Shown here: positions 34,001 through 46,012 of the stretch, in pieces | Layout of the letters: each line of letters starts with the position of its first letter | How positions within the stretch are numbered: the stretch's first letter is position 1 | The notes under the pieces: model-generated | Database searches by the model: none | Told to the model about the DNA's origin: nothing | What the model saw: the letters and a program-made list of their open reading frames with translations, nothing else | NCBI RefSeq assembly: GCF_008831285.2 | Contig: NC_045148.1 | Location: forward strand, 23,851,878 to 23,915,877 | Direction of reading: 5' to 3' | Length of the DNA: 64,000 nt | Source: Nymphaea colorata | Lineage: Eukaryota > Streptophyta > Magnoliopsida > Nymphaeales > Nymphaeaceae | Made by a program: the position numbers and the translations under genes

Positions 34001-34299
34001 ATATAATCTCTCCCTTTATATCTACATGTACTCTCTCTCTATCTCTATTGCATCTCTTTAGATTTATATAAACTCAAAATACATACTCAAAGGAAGTGAA
34101 CACCCAATCTCAAATTGTGTCTAATTACTGAACTGAACATGAAAGCACGTTCCTCTTCTATACTCAAAACGTGAAAAAGATAATAATAAAAAAAAGATAA
34201 AATAAAAAGATTCCACAATACGCTAGATTCCACAATAATAAAAAGATAATAATAAAAACATGAAGCGAACACCCAATCTCTTTGTTCATGTTCTTTACG

Positions 34300-35060
34300 C
34301 TAGACAAAAAGATAATAATAAAAAAAAGCAGTGGAAAAGAACACTAGTGTCATAATGTGAGTAGGTAGGCAGGCAGCAGGCAGCAGGGCCAGAGCCACGT
34401 GGTACCAAGAATCCGATCCGAGACTCGACCCACTCGAGGTCACCGCCGAGCCATCACGAGCCAACGACTCGGCGAGGTTAGCAGAGATGCACCCATCGAT
34501 TTCCACCCTGACCAAGTCGGTGCCGACCATCTCCGAGCCAAGACACAGGCCATCGTTTCCAGCGAGCTTGAGCTTGGGGCCCAACTGCTCCACCACCTCC
34601 TTTCGGAATGCTACCTGCCCGCTGAGCTGGTTGTAGCTGAGGTCAAGGTCGTGAATGAAGGGGAGCGCACCGAGCCCAGATGGTATGGCCCCGGTGAGCT
34701 CGTTGTGGTCTAGCGACGGGTAGGTCAGGTTGCGTAGGCAAGGCATGGAAGCTGGAATGGTGCCGACAAGGCCAGTGTAGGCCAAGTCGAGGCCGACCAA
34801 CCCGGTCATCTGGGTCCAGACATCTGGAAGGGTCCCTCCCAGGGGTTTCCCCCCAAGTGGAGGTCCTGCAGACCATGCATTCGTCCCAGGAACAGTGGAA
34901 GTCTGCCATTGATGAGGACCAACATTTCCGAGCCCTTTAGCTCCCCTGGTGACGCAGCAATCTCGCTGGATATGTTGTTGAAGCTCAAATCCACCTTAGT
35001 TGCCTTAGCTCCCCTGGTGGCTGATCTCCAGTGGCAGCAGCCTGGTTATCTGGTTCCGGC
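34300..35060 (-). pseudogene. LRR receptor-like protein, C-terminal part
   Basis: On the minus strand the 5' part reads MDLSFNNISSEIA, LGRMHGLQDLHLGGN; after a one-base loss near 34820 (TTCCCAGAT to TTCCAGAT) it continues LVGLDLAYTGLVGTIPASM, LRNLTYPSLDHNELTGAIPSG and LDLSYNQLSGQVAF, then a Cys-containing cap (NDGLCLGSE... DGC) and a hydrophobic tail (about 34310-34390). These are plant-type 24-residue LRRs. The cap and tail resemble small LRR proteins of the RLP29/PII-2/TMM kind, held at the membrane without a kinase; this assignment is tentative. The GC content is clearly higher than the surroundings. The 5' half is lost: a 114-bp element lies at 35061 and other repeats begin at 35206. Confidence 0.78.
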
Positions 35061-35174
35061 CAGTGGCGGAGCCAGAAAAATGGGCTGGAGGGCACTTGTT
35101 TAAATAAACTCAAATCTGGTGGGGCACTTATATATTTAAGATTTCACACCAGCCACAATGTGGCTACGCAACTG
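35061..35174 (+). mobile_element. hAT-type MITE inserted in the LRR pseudogene
   Basis: Left terminus CAGTGGCGGAGCCAG, right terminus the inverse of CAGTTGCGTAGCCACA. Flanks are GTTCCGGC (35053-35060) and GTTCCAGC (35175-35182), 7 of 8 identical. 114 bp, non-coding. The LRR reading frame can be followed up to the left flank. Confidence 0.82.
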
Positions 35175-35205
35175 GTTCCAGCTAGGGTTAAGGACGATGA
35201 GCTAG

Positions 35206-35410
35206 GTGTTCTTTTGAAATTTTTAAACTTAAAACCAAAGAAAGAAATCAGGTCAAATGGGGAGTTGGTATGCGAGCTTAAAAGAGTCATGCTCGAGGTG
35301 TGGCTTGTCTGTCGAATCGAGTTCAAGCTGACCTTGTATAGCTAAACTAGAGCTCGAGCCAAGCTGAACAAGCTTAATTTTGACTCGGCTCCTATATAGC
35401 CCTATAAGTG
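35206..35410 (+). mobile_element. Family A element, left end missing
   Basis: Matches 14050-14256 (AAAACCAAAGAAAGAAATCAGG, GAGCTCGAGCCAAGCTGAAC) and ends at the inverse of TAGGGCTATATAGGAGCCGAG. The left terminus is missing. Confidence 0.65.
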
Positions 35411-35504
35411 GATCAAGTGTGTGCTGAAGTGGTGTGAGGTGCCTGTGTAGTGAGACGGCATGAGCAAGTGTTAATGATTCACTTCTTAGTTTTAATTTTC
35501 AATA

Positions 35505-35737
35505 CAAGGTTTTTATTTAAAAATAAATCCAATCCTGATCTGAATCTGAATTTGAATCTGAATCCAATCGGATATATATGTACAACCAAATCTGAACGTC
35601 AATCTAGTCAGGTATCATTTCTTAAATCCGAATCTGATCCGATTTCTTAATCGGATATTAATTTTTTTTCATATGCAATATTTTTTGAACTGGTTTGGTT
35701 GGATATCCAATTAAAATCAGATATATTGACAACCGTA
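35505..35737 (-). mobile_element. Family B element, one end missing
   Basis: GAATCTGAATCC-rich core ending in the inverse of GGTTGTCAATATATCTGATT, the terminus also seen at 44730. The TAGGGATGTTAA end is missing. It corresponds to the element at 44730-45147 in the inverted arm. Confidence 0.6.
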
Positions 35738-36070
35738 ATTTGGGAGGAATTGTCTCTATATGACCTTTCAGCTATTATTGACCATATCCATTCAATGACA
35801 AATTCTAAAGTTCTCTTTGTTGGACTTTCAGAAGTTATTTATTCATTTTATTTCCCCATGCTTTCTGACTTGATTTTGTTTAGCACTCAAAATAATCTTA
35901 TTTGATCATTTTCTTGGAACTATAATGGCTTGAGCAGCCTTTACTCGGCCAAAGATACCAGAGACGGTGATAGCTGCCACTACAAGAAAACCCCTTACCT
36001 CTGACGGGTTTTTTTTCACCACCAACAGAGCTGGGTTATCTCTGCATATACTTATGTCTTATCTCAATCT

Positions 36071-36238
36071 TGGGTGCCGTTTGGCAACAATAACAGTATG
36101 TAACAATTCCATATATCCATCGCAAATATTATGCAGATTTATGCAATATTATGTTATAACAGTCAATGAATCTGCCCGAAATATTATTGCAGATACAAAC
36201 AACACTAATATACTGTTGTGATTAGCAGTCGACCGCTA
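36071..36238 (+). mobile_element. Small inverted-repeat element, family F
   Basis: Left GGGTGCCGTTTGGCAACAATAACAG, right the inverse of GGTCGACTGCTAATCACAACAG; the copy at 44255 has GGGGTCGTCTGGTAATCACAACAG. These ends resemble plant hAT MITEs starting GG-CCGTTTGG-AA. 168 bp, no clear target duplication. Confidence 0.6.
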
Positions 36239-36944
36239 CTTCCGGCTTTGTTCCTAGAGCTGAAAGCATTTAAATGATATTTTTATTTTTTATTTTTTTT
36301 GAGCTAGATGTTGGTGGTTGTTGGCTTGCATCATCTTAGCTTCCACAGGTATATATGACTGGTATTTTTACTGTCTTATGTGAAGTAATTGCTTATTTGT
36401 GTGCTTTAACTTATGCATGTGGATTCTTGCAATCCAGTAACATAGTGATCCAGATACTAGAATCCGTACGTGATGGTCACATCAACTGGATCAGTGATTT
36501 ATTATCAGCTATATGTATGACCAATCACCCGGTTTGATTACTCACCAGAAGCAAGATACGAGCATCAGAAATATATGTGCAGCATACTAAGTGCGTCATT
36601 GAATTTTTATACTCATGTACAGGCCTGAATGTGACAAACAACATTTAGGAAGCACTTTGATAAAAGTGAAATCCATTTAATTGACTAAAACATCAATAGA
36701 ATATGTTACGAAACATTGCCAAAAGAAAGCTCATTAAGTTCATGTTCTTTTGTTGCTATGATTTTCGATTGTTGATTTTGGGCTTTTGCCTTTATATTAC
36801 TGGGTAAATCATTAAGCAATGTTAATGCTTTGAGATATTGCACCCCAGACTATTAAAATTCGAGATCATCTAACAAGATATTATTTATCAAGCCAAAATT
36901 GCTAGTAGTACTTTACACAGATCAACCAGTTACAATACACACCA

Positions 36945-37110
36945 GGGACGGATGCACGGTGCTCGCAGGGCCTTGGCCCCCCACCCTAAAAATTTTAAAC
37001 AATTCAAACATTGATATGTAAATTTCATAAATTTTAGTTTAACGTATATAAAAAAATTGAAATTTTGGTCTCTATTGAAATTTTGAAACTGTAGTTCTGT
37101 TCTGACACAC
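36945..37110 (+). mobile_element. Small element, family G
   Basis: Begins CAGGGACGGATGCACGG and has GCCTTGGCCCCCCACC. The inverse copy lies at about 43360-43510 (GGGGGACCAAGGCCCTTGTGGGCGCCCCTG). The first bases are like hAT MITEs of the CAGGG-CGGA type. The right end is not defined. Confidence 0.5.
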
Positions 37111-37760
37111 ACATTCTAACATACAGAGCACTGATATGCTTGTGCAAGTATTGTTGATCTTACGTAGAAATTTCGTAAATTAAGCTCTCCTTTGGTGCAG
37201 TTTAACTGCTAACATGTACCTGTGTGTTTTGGTTTGCTTCCTTTTGTGTGCTTTTGAAGGGTTGAGCCAATTCTTGGCAAACATCACCGTGTATATCAGC
37301 ATTAATTTCAGCTCTGCTGATCTTTCTCTATTGCACAGATTGATTTTGCTTAAGAAATGTAGGGGCCAGACATAAATTCTGCTTTTGACTAACAAGGTAA
37401 CATAATCAAATGACAGAGAGCATTTCTTTCACATTTGTTCTGAGAAATTTGGTGGTGATTCTGCCGTTGACTGCTGAATGTTTGTTTCCTGGTCCTGATC
37501 AAGCAGGAACAGGATGCATTACTTGCCTCAAATTAATCCAGATGTTCTTTCATGAATTCAAAAGTTCCAGCACAACCGAGAAACAATTTCTAAACTAGGT
37601 ACTATGCATAACCAACAACTTGGTTGAACTGTTAAACTTCCATAGAATAGATGCTGGATCCATGCAAATGCCAACAAAATTCTGTTTTTATCTTAGTTTT
37701 TGAATTTTGGAGATACGCAAACAGTAGTCATGGCTATAACCAGCTGCTTAAGATATATAA

Positions 37761-37764
<4 letters not shown>

Positions 37765-37828
<64 letters not shown>
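37765..37828. repeat. Compound microsatellite (CA)n-(TA)n
   Basis: About 30 bp of CA and 34 bp of TA. Translations of this stretch are meaningless. Confidence 0.95.
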
Positions 37829-37830
<2 letters not shown>

Positions 37831-37919
37831 TTTTTTCGTTTTATTCAGCGGACTTATTTTTCGTGTTTTATCACTGTTTTTTGAAAAATAAAAAGATGCG
37901 TTTTTTATGATTATATTTA

Positions 37920-38250
37920 ATTGGTTGTCATCTCTCAGAACCTATGTGTAAATGGTGGTTCTCGTCAGTCATGAAAATGTTGAATAGTCATCAATGAAAC
38001 TGCCAACCTACAGTATGAAAGGAGGCCTTACAATATAACAATAATACTACTATTATTATTATTATTATTAAATAATATAATAATGACAATAATTGTGTAT
38101 AAGACGGCCAGGTGAGCATTGGCCGCCAATGCTGACAATGCATGATAAATTCCTTCCTTTTATTAATTGATTCCACCAAAAATAACAATATAAATGTGAG
38201 CTACGTGGTTTGTCCAATGAGTGCCGGTTTTCGAGCCACCTTCTGGTGGC
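37920..38250 (+). repeat. Outer part of the left inverted arm with (ATT)n
   Basis: Matches the inverse of 42590-42870: CCACGTAGCTCACATTTATATTG, GAAGGAATTTATCATGCATTG and a run of ATT units at 38046-38070 are found inverted there. No gene. Confidence 0.85.
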
Positions 38251-38655
38251 ATTTAAGGATGTCAATGGATCGGATTCGGATCGGATACATCTTTAATTAT
38301 ATCTGTTTTTCAGATATTCATATATTCAGATTCGAATTCGAATAAAGCAAAGTCATATCCGAATCCGAATACGAAATCCGATTTAACAATCCAAATCCAA
38401 TTTTTATATTTATATTCAAATCCGAGTCCGAATTTTGAACCTGATTTTGCCATTTTTGAAGAATTAGATACAGTATATTTGTCTAAAAATGAATCCGATA
38501 CGAATGCGTAGCTGAATCTGATATGATATTTATGTATATCCAAATCCGAATCCGATCGGATGCCAATTATTAAATCCGAATCCGATCCGATTTCTTTGTA
38601 GGATTTTAAATTTTTATCCATATCCGATTTTTTCGAATCGGATTGGTCGGATATC
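38250..38655 (+). mobile_element. Element rich in CCGAATCCGATCGGAT
   Basis: Begins AGGATGTCAATGGATCGGATTCGGATCGG and ends with the inverse of a CCGACCAATCCGATTC stretch near 38630-38650. The body is made of GAATCCGA, CGGAT and TATCCGAATCC words. The start resembles family B (TAGGGATGTTAAT). No target duplication found. Confidence 0.55.
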
Positions 38656-39531
38656 ACGATGCTAACCTTTTATTAATTGAATTGGACCCATCGACGACTC
38701 ATTTGTAATTGTGGCCATCCATTATCACGATGCTAACCTTTCAAACTGGTGCGAAAAAGAAAAATGCCAACTTGACTCGTGCTGTGCCGCTCGGGAGGGT
38801 GGTTCATTTGAAAGCACTCCATCTTATTGGTTATGTACAAATACCGTCCTGAATACTGAATGTGTTTGTTGCCCGCTTCCAAAGGGAGGAAATAAACATC
38901 AGATAATTTTATATTTGAGAGTAATTGGTTGGTCCAAGAGAGGTCCCATCTCATCACAGTTCCACATGGTCTCCATGGGCATATGTTAAATGGATATCAA
39001 AATCCGCATTCATCATAAGATCAAATTACTTTTCAAATGAATTTGAATGACATCGGTAAATAACTAAGCAATCAATGGCTGTCTCAACCTCACCAGAGGG
39101 TTGGGTTTGGAACCACTACATTGAATAAGGTTCAAAGTCTAACAATTAAGCAATCCAGTTTGGTACGTCGAAACCGGATTTTTATAATATTGATTTTATT
39201 TAGAAACCAACTAAAATAATATTCTTTGGGTGACGGGAAGGTAATCCCACCGCTTCAATTTTTTTTTAAATGCATGTAAATTTTAAAAAAATTTACTTCT
39301 TGTATATAAAATTTTGAAAATGATATTTCTGCCCCAGCCAAAATTTAAAAACTTTAATTCAATCTTTCTCATGAAAAATTTTAGCTCCACCCTGACCTTG
39401 ACCAACAATCGCAGAAACAAAAAATCCTACCCTAATCTTTGTTCTTATAAGCTACCCGTGGCACTCAATTCAAAAAGAGGACTACTCCATCCTTACCAGA
39501 AGGTTTCTACAATGGAACTTTGTCCATGGTA
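38656..39531. other. Stretch without a supportable gene up to the gap
   Basis: The words TATCACGATGCTAACCTTT occur at 38652-38670 and 38723-38741, a 19-bp direct repeat 71 bp apart. The part left of the gap (39400-39531) shows no LRR similarity, although LRR sequence lies directly right of the gap. So the gap hides a junction. Confidence 0.5.
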
Positions 39532-39631
39532 NNNNNNNNNNNNNNNNNNNNNNNNNNNNNNNNNNNNNNNNNNNNNNNNNNNNNNNNNNNNNNNNNNNNN
39601 NNNNNNNNNNNNNNNNNNNNNNNNNNNNNNN
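39532..39631. other. Assembly gap (100 N)
   Basis: Exactly 100 N, the usual placeholder for unknown length. It interrupts the receptor kinase pseudogene to the right, so the remaining LRRs and the kinase may lie in the gap. Confidence 1.
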
Positions 39632-40544
39632 ATTCCTTTCTGCAGTAAGACGTTGAAGTCTTGTAGCATTGGAAAGAGAAGCTGGGAGAGGGCCCATCAA
39701 AATTGTTTTCACCCATATAGAGTTGTTGGAGATTGGGCAGGAAGCGGCCAGCATCTTTAGGGAGATGCCCTGTTAGTTGATTGGTCATGAAACTCAAGCT
39801 AGACAAGCTCTCAGGCAATGTACCAGTGAGATTGTTCATTTGCATATTAAAGAATGTCAAGTGGGTTAGGCTTCCCAACTCAGGAGGAATGTTCCCCTGT
39901 ATCTGATTTTGGCTGATACTAAACCACTCCAGTTTTGTGAGATTACCAAAGCAACTGGAATGGTGCCAGTGAGCCTGTTACCATAAATGTTTATGCGCTT
40001 GAGTTCCAGCAAACCGCCTAGGAACTGTGGAATGCTTCCATAGAATTGTTTTTTGCAGCAAGAAGCACTTGGAGATGATGACAATGGCCCAGCGTTTGTG
40101 GAATTAACCCTTTAAAATGGTTTCCCCATATGGAAAGTACTTTCAACGAAGGGAGGCGGCTAAAATCAATGGGAAGATGACCATGGAAACTGTCATTTGA
40201 AAGATCAAGAACCTCTAAGAAGGAGAGGTTGCTGATGTATGGGAAGATAGTACGTTCGAGTGCCATGCCACTGAGTCCAGACCATCGACCCTTTCTGAAC
40301 CACGACTGCATGAAACTCTATTCCAGTCGTAGAAGGAGATGTTGGAATTCCAACTTGATAACACATTATAAGGGTCATTAGTGATGAGGTGTTTGAAAGA
40401 CAGCAATGCGAATTGATCAGTGACATTGCTCAGAGAAACTAGCACTGAGGGCACCTCCCTTTGGCCGAGAACCACAATGAAGGTGAAGGAGGAGAAACAC
40501 AAAAGAAAGACGAGCGGCTGAGGTGACCGACTGGTGGTTGCCAT
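39632..40544 (-). pseudogene. LRR receptor kinase A, N-terminal part, cut by the gap
   Basis: ATG at 40544-40542 begins a signal peptide (MATTSRSPQPLVFLLCFSSF... VVLG), then the LRR N-terminal cap (DQFALLSFKHLITNDPYNVL, SSWNSN). In the cap FYDWNRVSC the first Cys of the usual F-C-x-W-x-G-V-x-C is Tyr. LRRs follow (LSFLEVLDLSNDSFHGHLP, LPSLKVLSIWGNHFKG, ELKRINIYGNRLTGTIPVAL, LTHLTFFNMQMNNLTGTLPE). At least four frameshifts occur: single-base losses near 40280, 40050 and 39955, and a gain near 39690. The protein would be an apoplast-facing receptor. It is 75-85% similar by eye to the gene at 55980-60727. Confidence 0.88.
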
Positions 40545-42589
40545 ACATGTCCAACTTCTAATGCAGAACATGCATGAGCAGGAATTCAAGGTTTTTAATT
40601 TATGTATAGTTTATCTTCTAGAAAATTTGTCCTTTTATTTTTTCAAGTGGTGAAGGCTCGGTTCTTAACTGCTTTGGAATGCATTGCTTCATCAATGAGA
40701 CTCTTTCTTGTTTCCCTTTACCACTTTCAGCTCTATTCAATCCCTAATCAAAGTTGTCAATTGAACTTTTTTTTGCTAGATATCCCAAACTGGTTCTGAC
40801 CATAGTCACACATATGCTGTCTGCCTTGGAAACGAGCAGTTTAGCAATAAAAAAGTATGAAAATTTTCTAAAATGAAAAAGAGGGGAAAAAACGAAAAAA
40901 AAATTCTTTGGTGTGGAATTTCTTTTTCCAAAAAATTGCTTGAATCAGCTGGTTCATTCAAATCTATGATAAATCAATTTGATCTAGCCATATGTTTTTA
41001 AAACAAGTTATTGTTTTTTATTATGTTATATAGGTTGTTTATTTGTATCTCAAAAGAATATAATTTTCATATTTTGTGCTGACTAACAACCAAATCGTTT
41101 AAATCACCGGATCGACCAGCCCATCGAAGTTGCTTAGTAACTTTATCCACTCATTTCAAAGCTGAATTTCAAAGGTCGCAATCAGACGGACCACGATGGC
41201 CAGTTCTTGGTTTTGAAAGAGTCCAAATTTTCTTATATCCGGGTTGGATCTGATTTATTTGGGTTAATCCAAATCGAGACCCAATCTAACTTATATCTTT
41301 TTTTTTATTTTTTTATTTCTCAATATTCCGATTTAATGATCAGGGCCAGATGCAACCCGTTGACAGCATTAACTCCATAAAGCCACGCGTTCTGATGGTG
41401 TCATAGTTAATTATGCTCATGTCCCACTTGTATATATATATATAGATAGAGAGAGAGAGAGAGAGAATAAAAACCTTTAAATGCAGAAGAAATTTATTTC
41501 GATTGGATTTGAAGCGTCAAAGGTGAAAAGGGGCAACACCATCACCAATGTTCCAATAGCAAAGCCATTGCATCCCTAATAAAATAAATTCAAGAACTGA
41601 AAAGAAATCCAAGTAAATATCCTCATTATATATCTGGATCGGAGATAAGCCTTAGGTCTGAACCTAACCACTTTCGATACTGGAACCTCTGTATATTGCT
41701 CTTCAGTTTGGAGTGGCTGACCACTATAATCGACCTTTTGAGCAAGGGAGCACCAAGTCTATCTTAATTAGCAAAACCGGTTTTTCAATCGAGTCGACAA
41801 TGCTGCCAGTTTGGTAATATAAACTATTTAGATGCAAATCAGTAGAAAGACAACATTTTAAAATGTCTAAAATGAAACAACACGTCGAGTTGACCACCTT
41901 TGATCACATTTATCAACCATTAATTTCCTGTCCAATTATTGAATCAATGGACACTCGACACAGCTAGCCATCATGGTCAGATTGCGATGTTGTCATAATC
42001 TGCTTTTGAAACGAGTGGATGAAGTTGCCTGGCAACTTCCATGTTGTCGGCAGATCCGGTAATTTAAATGACTTCTTTGTGAATCAGCATAAAGTCTATG
42101 AAAAATTTCTTTTTTTTTGAAAAATAAATAAACAGTATAAAAAACTAATTAAAAGCATTTTTTTTTTTAAAACAGGGGGACTTGATCAAGTTGACTTAGC
42201 AAAGATTTGAAGCAACTGGCTGATTCATGCCAATAATATTTCTAGCTAATCCGATCAACTATTCAACTATGCCAGTTGTTGGAAAATGGCTTTAAGAGTT
42301 TTACACCTCAAATGAGTGACAAAGTCTCTAAGCTCAAGCTGGTGATTTCCTCAAAAGAAAGTATTAGACATTATTTCATTATTGGCGCAAAATACTGTGA
42401 TTACCTTCATCATTCTACATTCATCAACTGAGCAGCACTGAAACAGGTTTGATTTATTGTATTTTATTTTGTCAAATTGTGTTACTTTCAAATCATATAA
42501 ATTGAATATTTTTAATTAATTATACCTTGAAAAAATACGAAATTCATCTGTCTATCTTGCCAACTAGAAAGGTTTAGGCAATGCCACGA
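40545..42589. other. Stretch without a supportable gene, upstream of receptor A
   Basis: Should hold the promoter of receptor A if one exists; I cannot point to a convincing TATA box. A TA-GA microsatellite lies at 41428-41466. Words like TGAAACGAGTGGATGAAGTTG recur at 41130 and 42010, and AATTTGGTAATA-type stretches resemble 18030-18110, so part is dispersed repeat. Confidence 0.4.
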
Positions 42590-44729
42590 GAAGCTTGTGG
42601 CTCGAAAGCTGGCACTCATTGAACAAACCACGTAGCTCACATTTATATTGTTGTTATTGACGGGATCAATTCATAGAAGGAAGGAATTTATCATGCATTG
42701 CCAGCATTGGCCGCTGCACACCTGGCCGTCTTATCAACAATTATTGTTATTATTATATTATTTAATAATTATAATAATAATAGTAGTAGTATTATTATAT
42801 TGTAGGAACTCCCTTCATTGTGTAGGTTGGCAGTTTCATTGATGACTATTCAACTATTCAGCGTAGTAGTTGCAAACGTTTTCATGACTAACGAGAACCA
42901 CCAGTTTTTATTTTTGAAAAAATAGTGATAAAACAAGAAAAATAAGTCTACTGAATAAAATGGCAAAAAGATATTTTTTTTGAAAAGAATATCAAAACAA
43001 AAAACGTGGTTTTCCTGTCTTTTTCATATTTTTTTCAATTTTTTAGAAAGTTACCATTTTTCTTTTTGCATTTTTTGCATTTTATTTTCATGCTGCTGTA
43101 TTATACGATAGAAGACCTCCCTGCTTAAAAAGCAAAAATGAATATTGCTGATTACGGCAGAAACCTATTTATGTTTATATATAAAAAAACGGTGAATAGA
43201 GTTGAAAAGACTCACGCATGTAGTCAGCTGTGCTGCTGGACTTAAAAATGTGAAGCAAACACCTTCCAAAGTAGTAAACTTTCTACTCGTGTTCGTACGT
43301 ACTGGACAACAGGCATGGCTATCACCAGTTGCTTTACCACCCAACCATAGTTACAAAATTTTAACAGAGGCCAAAATAGGTTTTTTTAATTTTTTTATAT
43401 AAGATGAACTAAAATTTATGAAATTTACATATCAATGTTGAATGTTTTAAAATTTGATGGCGGGGGACCAAGGCCCTTGTGGGCGCCCCTGCCTCTGTCC
43501 CTCGTGTGTGTAGTAATTGTGGGTCTATCTAACTTACTATTAACAAATTTGGCTCGATATATAATATCTTGTTAGATATTGTGGAATTTTAATAGTCACT
43601 GGTGTCATATCCCAAAGCATTAAAATAGATTAATGATTTAGGCAAAAGCCGAAAAATCAACAATCGAAAATCATAGCCACAAAAGAACATGAACTTAATG
43701 AGCTTTCTTTTGGCAATGTTTTGTAACATATTGTATTGATGTTTTAATCAATTTAAATGGATTTCAATTTTATCAAAGTGCTTCCTAAATTTTTTTGCCA
43801 CATTCAGGCCTCTACATGAGTATAAAAATTCAATCATGCTATTAGTATGCTTCACATATAATTATGATGCTCATATCTTGCTTCAAGCGAGTAACCAAAC
43901 CTGGTGATTTGTCATACAGATTATAGATGATAATTAATCATGAGTTGATCTGACCATCACATACAGATTCTAGTATTTGGATCCCTATGTTACTGGAATG
44001 ACAAAAATCCAGCATCCATAAGCACACAAATAAGCAATTATTTCACATGAGACTGTAAAAATATCACAATCATATATACATGTGGAAGACAAGTAGCTGA
44101 TGCAAGCCAACAACCACCAACATGTAGCTCCAAAAAAAAAAAAAATCAAAATATTATGTAAATGTCAAGACATAAGCATCTTAAACATGTTATCCAGGTG
44201 AAAGAACCATGATCAAAGATGCATGCTAGAAGTTCTAGGAACAAGCAGGAACTAGGGGTCGTCTGGTAATCACAACAGGACATTATTGTTGTATGTATCT
44301 GCCATAATATTTAGGACAGATTCATGGAATGTTGTAACATAATATTACATAAATTTGCCTAATTATATAGAACAGTTACATACAGTTATTGTTGGCATAT
44401 GCAGAGGCAAGTTACAATGTACGTAGCTTCACCCAGCTCTGTTGGTGGGGAAAAAAGCCCCGTCAGAGGTAAGGAATTTTCTTGTAGAGGCCGCTATCAC
44501 CATCTCTTATATCTTTGGCCGAGTAATGGCTGCTCAAGCCATTATAGTTCCAAGAAAATGATCAAATAAGATTATTTTGAGTGCTAAACAAAATCAAATT
44601 AGAAAGCAAGGAGAATTAAAATGAAAAAATAACCTATGGAAGTTCAACAAGGAGAACTTTAGAATTTGTCATTGAGTCGATATGGTCGATGATAGCTGAA
44701 GGGTCATATGGAGCCAATTACACCCAAAT
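42590..44729 (-). repeat. Right inverted arm
   Basis: 42590-42870 mirrors 37980-38245, including the (ATT)n/(AAT)n run. 43360-44700 mirrors 35740-37110. 42870-43360 is only loosely similar to 37700-37980. The family F element (from 44255) and the family G element (43360-43510) lie here in inverse orientation. No gene. Confidence 0.8.
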
Positions 44730-45147
44730 TAAGGCTGTCAATGTATCTGAGTTTAATTGGATATCTAACCAAACCAGTTCAAGAAATATCGGATATGGAA
44801 AAAAAATTTATATCCGATTAAGAAATTGGATCAGATTTGGATTTAAGAAACGACATCTGACTGGATTCAGATTCAGATTTGGATGTACATATATATCCAA
44901 TTGGATTTGCATTCAGATTCAGATACGGATTGGATTTAATTTTAAATAAAAATCTTATATTCAAATGTTCTTGCATTTTGAAAATCAACCAGAATTGAAT
45001 CAAAATTCGAATTCAGATTGTGATATCGAATTTTAGATCCATTTTTGTATTCGAATCAGAATTTTAATATGGATATGTGAATATAAAAAAAAAAACAGGT
45101 ATAGTTCAAGATTTATCCTATTTGAATTTGATACGTTAACATCCCTA
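44730..45147 (-). mobile_element. Family B element, complete
   Basis: Ends TAAGGCTGTCAATGTATC and the inverse of TAGGGATGTTAACGTATC, 14 of 18 matching. The core is GATTCAGATTCAG-rich. 418 bp, non-coding, no clear target duplication. It serves as the reference for the truncated copies at 26240 and 35505. Confidence 0.68.
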
Positions 45148-46012
45148 CTCCCAACTCCAATCCTAGGACCCCAGAAAGACAATAAATAACAAACGATACA
45201 AACCCCTCAAATTATTCCCTACTGGCCTACAAGTGTCATACAATAGAGATAGCTAATAAGAAACTTTGATGGATAATCAAAATTAAAAACTCTATCATAT
45301 ATATGTGTGTGTGTGTGTGCATATATATATATGTAGGGCAGATTTTGTATTTAAAAAATAGCAGATTATAAAATTTCGACGAACTCCTAACTGAGGCTGT
45401 TAACAGTAGAAATGCTAGTTCTTTTTGGTAAATCCTGTTTCACTTCTTATTTGGCTTAGTAATCGACTGATCAACCTTGGTCAAAGCATGTATATTTAAA
45501 CAGTCGAAGAAAGGAACGAAAATTTGACAGACGTCATTAAGAGTGTCAAATTTATTCATGCCATCTCTTATTGTTAGATGTCATTTGCAAAGTCTGCATG
45601 ATGGGACATGACCTTGAAATTTGATGATTGAAAGCTCCAATCTGATCACATTTTATTTCACTAAAGAAAAAAGACTTGAGTGCTGCAAGTAATATGGGGA
45701 TTTGTTGGAAAGTGAAGAGAAGAGAAAAGAGTAAAGATAAAACTCTGAATTGATAGGCCACGAAAAGTTTCGAGGAATCCCGTCAATTTGGAATTCCAGT
45801 CACAGTTATAACAGAAAAATATAATTATTAAACTTTTTACTTACTAAACTTTCAAAAAACTAAAATTTTTAGCTACTGCTAATAATGTGACGTTTGGAAA
45901 ACTTAAGCATGTAGGAAAAAGATCAAAATTTTGACTTTGCCATGGATTTGCAGAAATTTCCAGAATTTCTTTTCCTTTTTTTTTTGCAAAATATTGTCAC
46001 AACCAATTTATT
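45148..46012 (-). repeat. Inverted copy of 24.94-26.24 kb
   Basis: From 45148 (CCCAACTCCAATCC) to 46012 (CACAACCAATTTATTGAC) the sequence mirrors 24942-25420 and 26080-26235, with the microsatellite at 45290-45335. A part (45395-45500) instead mirrors 15650-15765. No gene. Confidence 0.78.

Larger units (their letters stand above)
35740..37700 (+). repeat. Duplicated non-coding segment, left inverted arm
   Basis: 35740-37110 matches the inverse of about 43370-44700 (TTGATCATTTTCTTGGAACTA, ATACTAGAATCCGTACGTGATGG, GCACTTTGATAAAAGTGAAATCC). 36300-37700 also matches the inverse of 51160-52330 (TTGCACAGATTGATTTTGCTTA). It contains two small elements (36071-36238 and 36945-37110). I see no coding frame shared by the copies, so the conservation reflects recent copying, not a gene I can name. 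Confidence 0.75.

Noticed and set aside
39400-39531. Sequence left of the gap as the continuation of receptor A
   Set aside because: No LRR or kinase residues in any frame; the gap therefore joins unrelated sequence or hides a long missing part.
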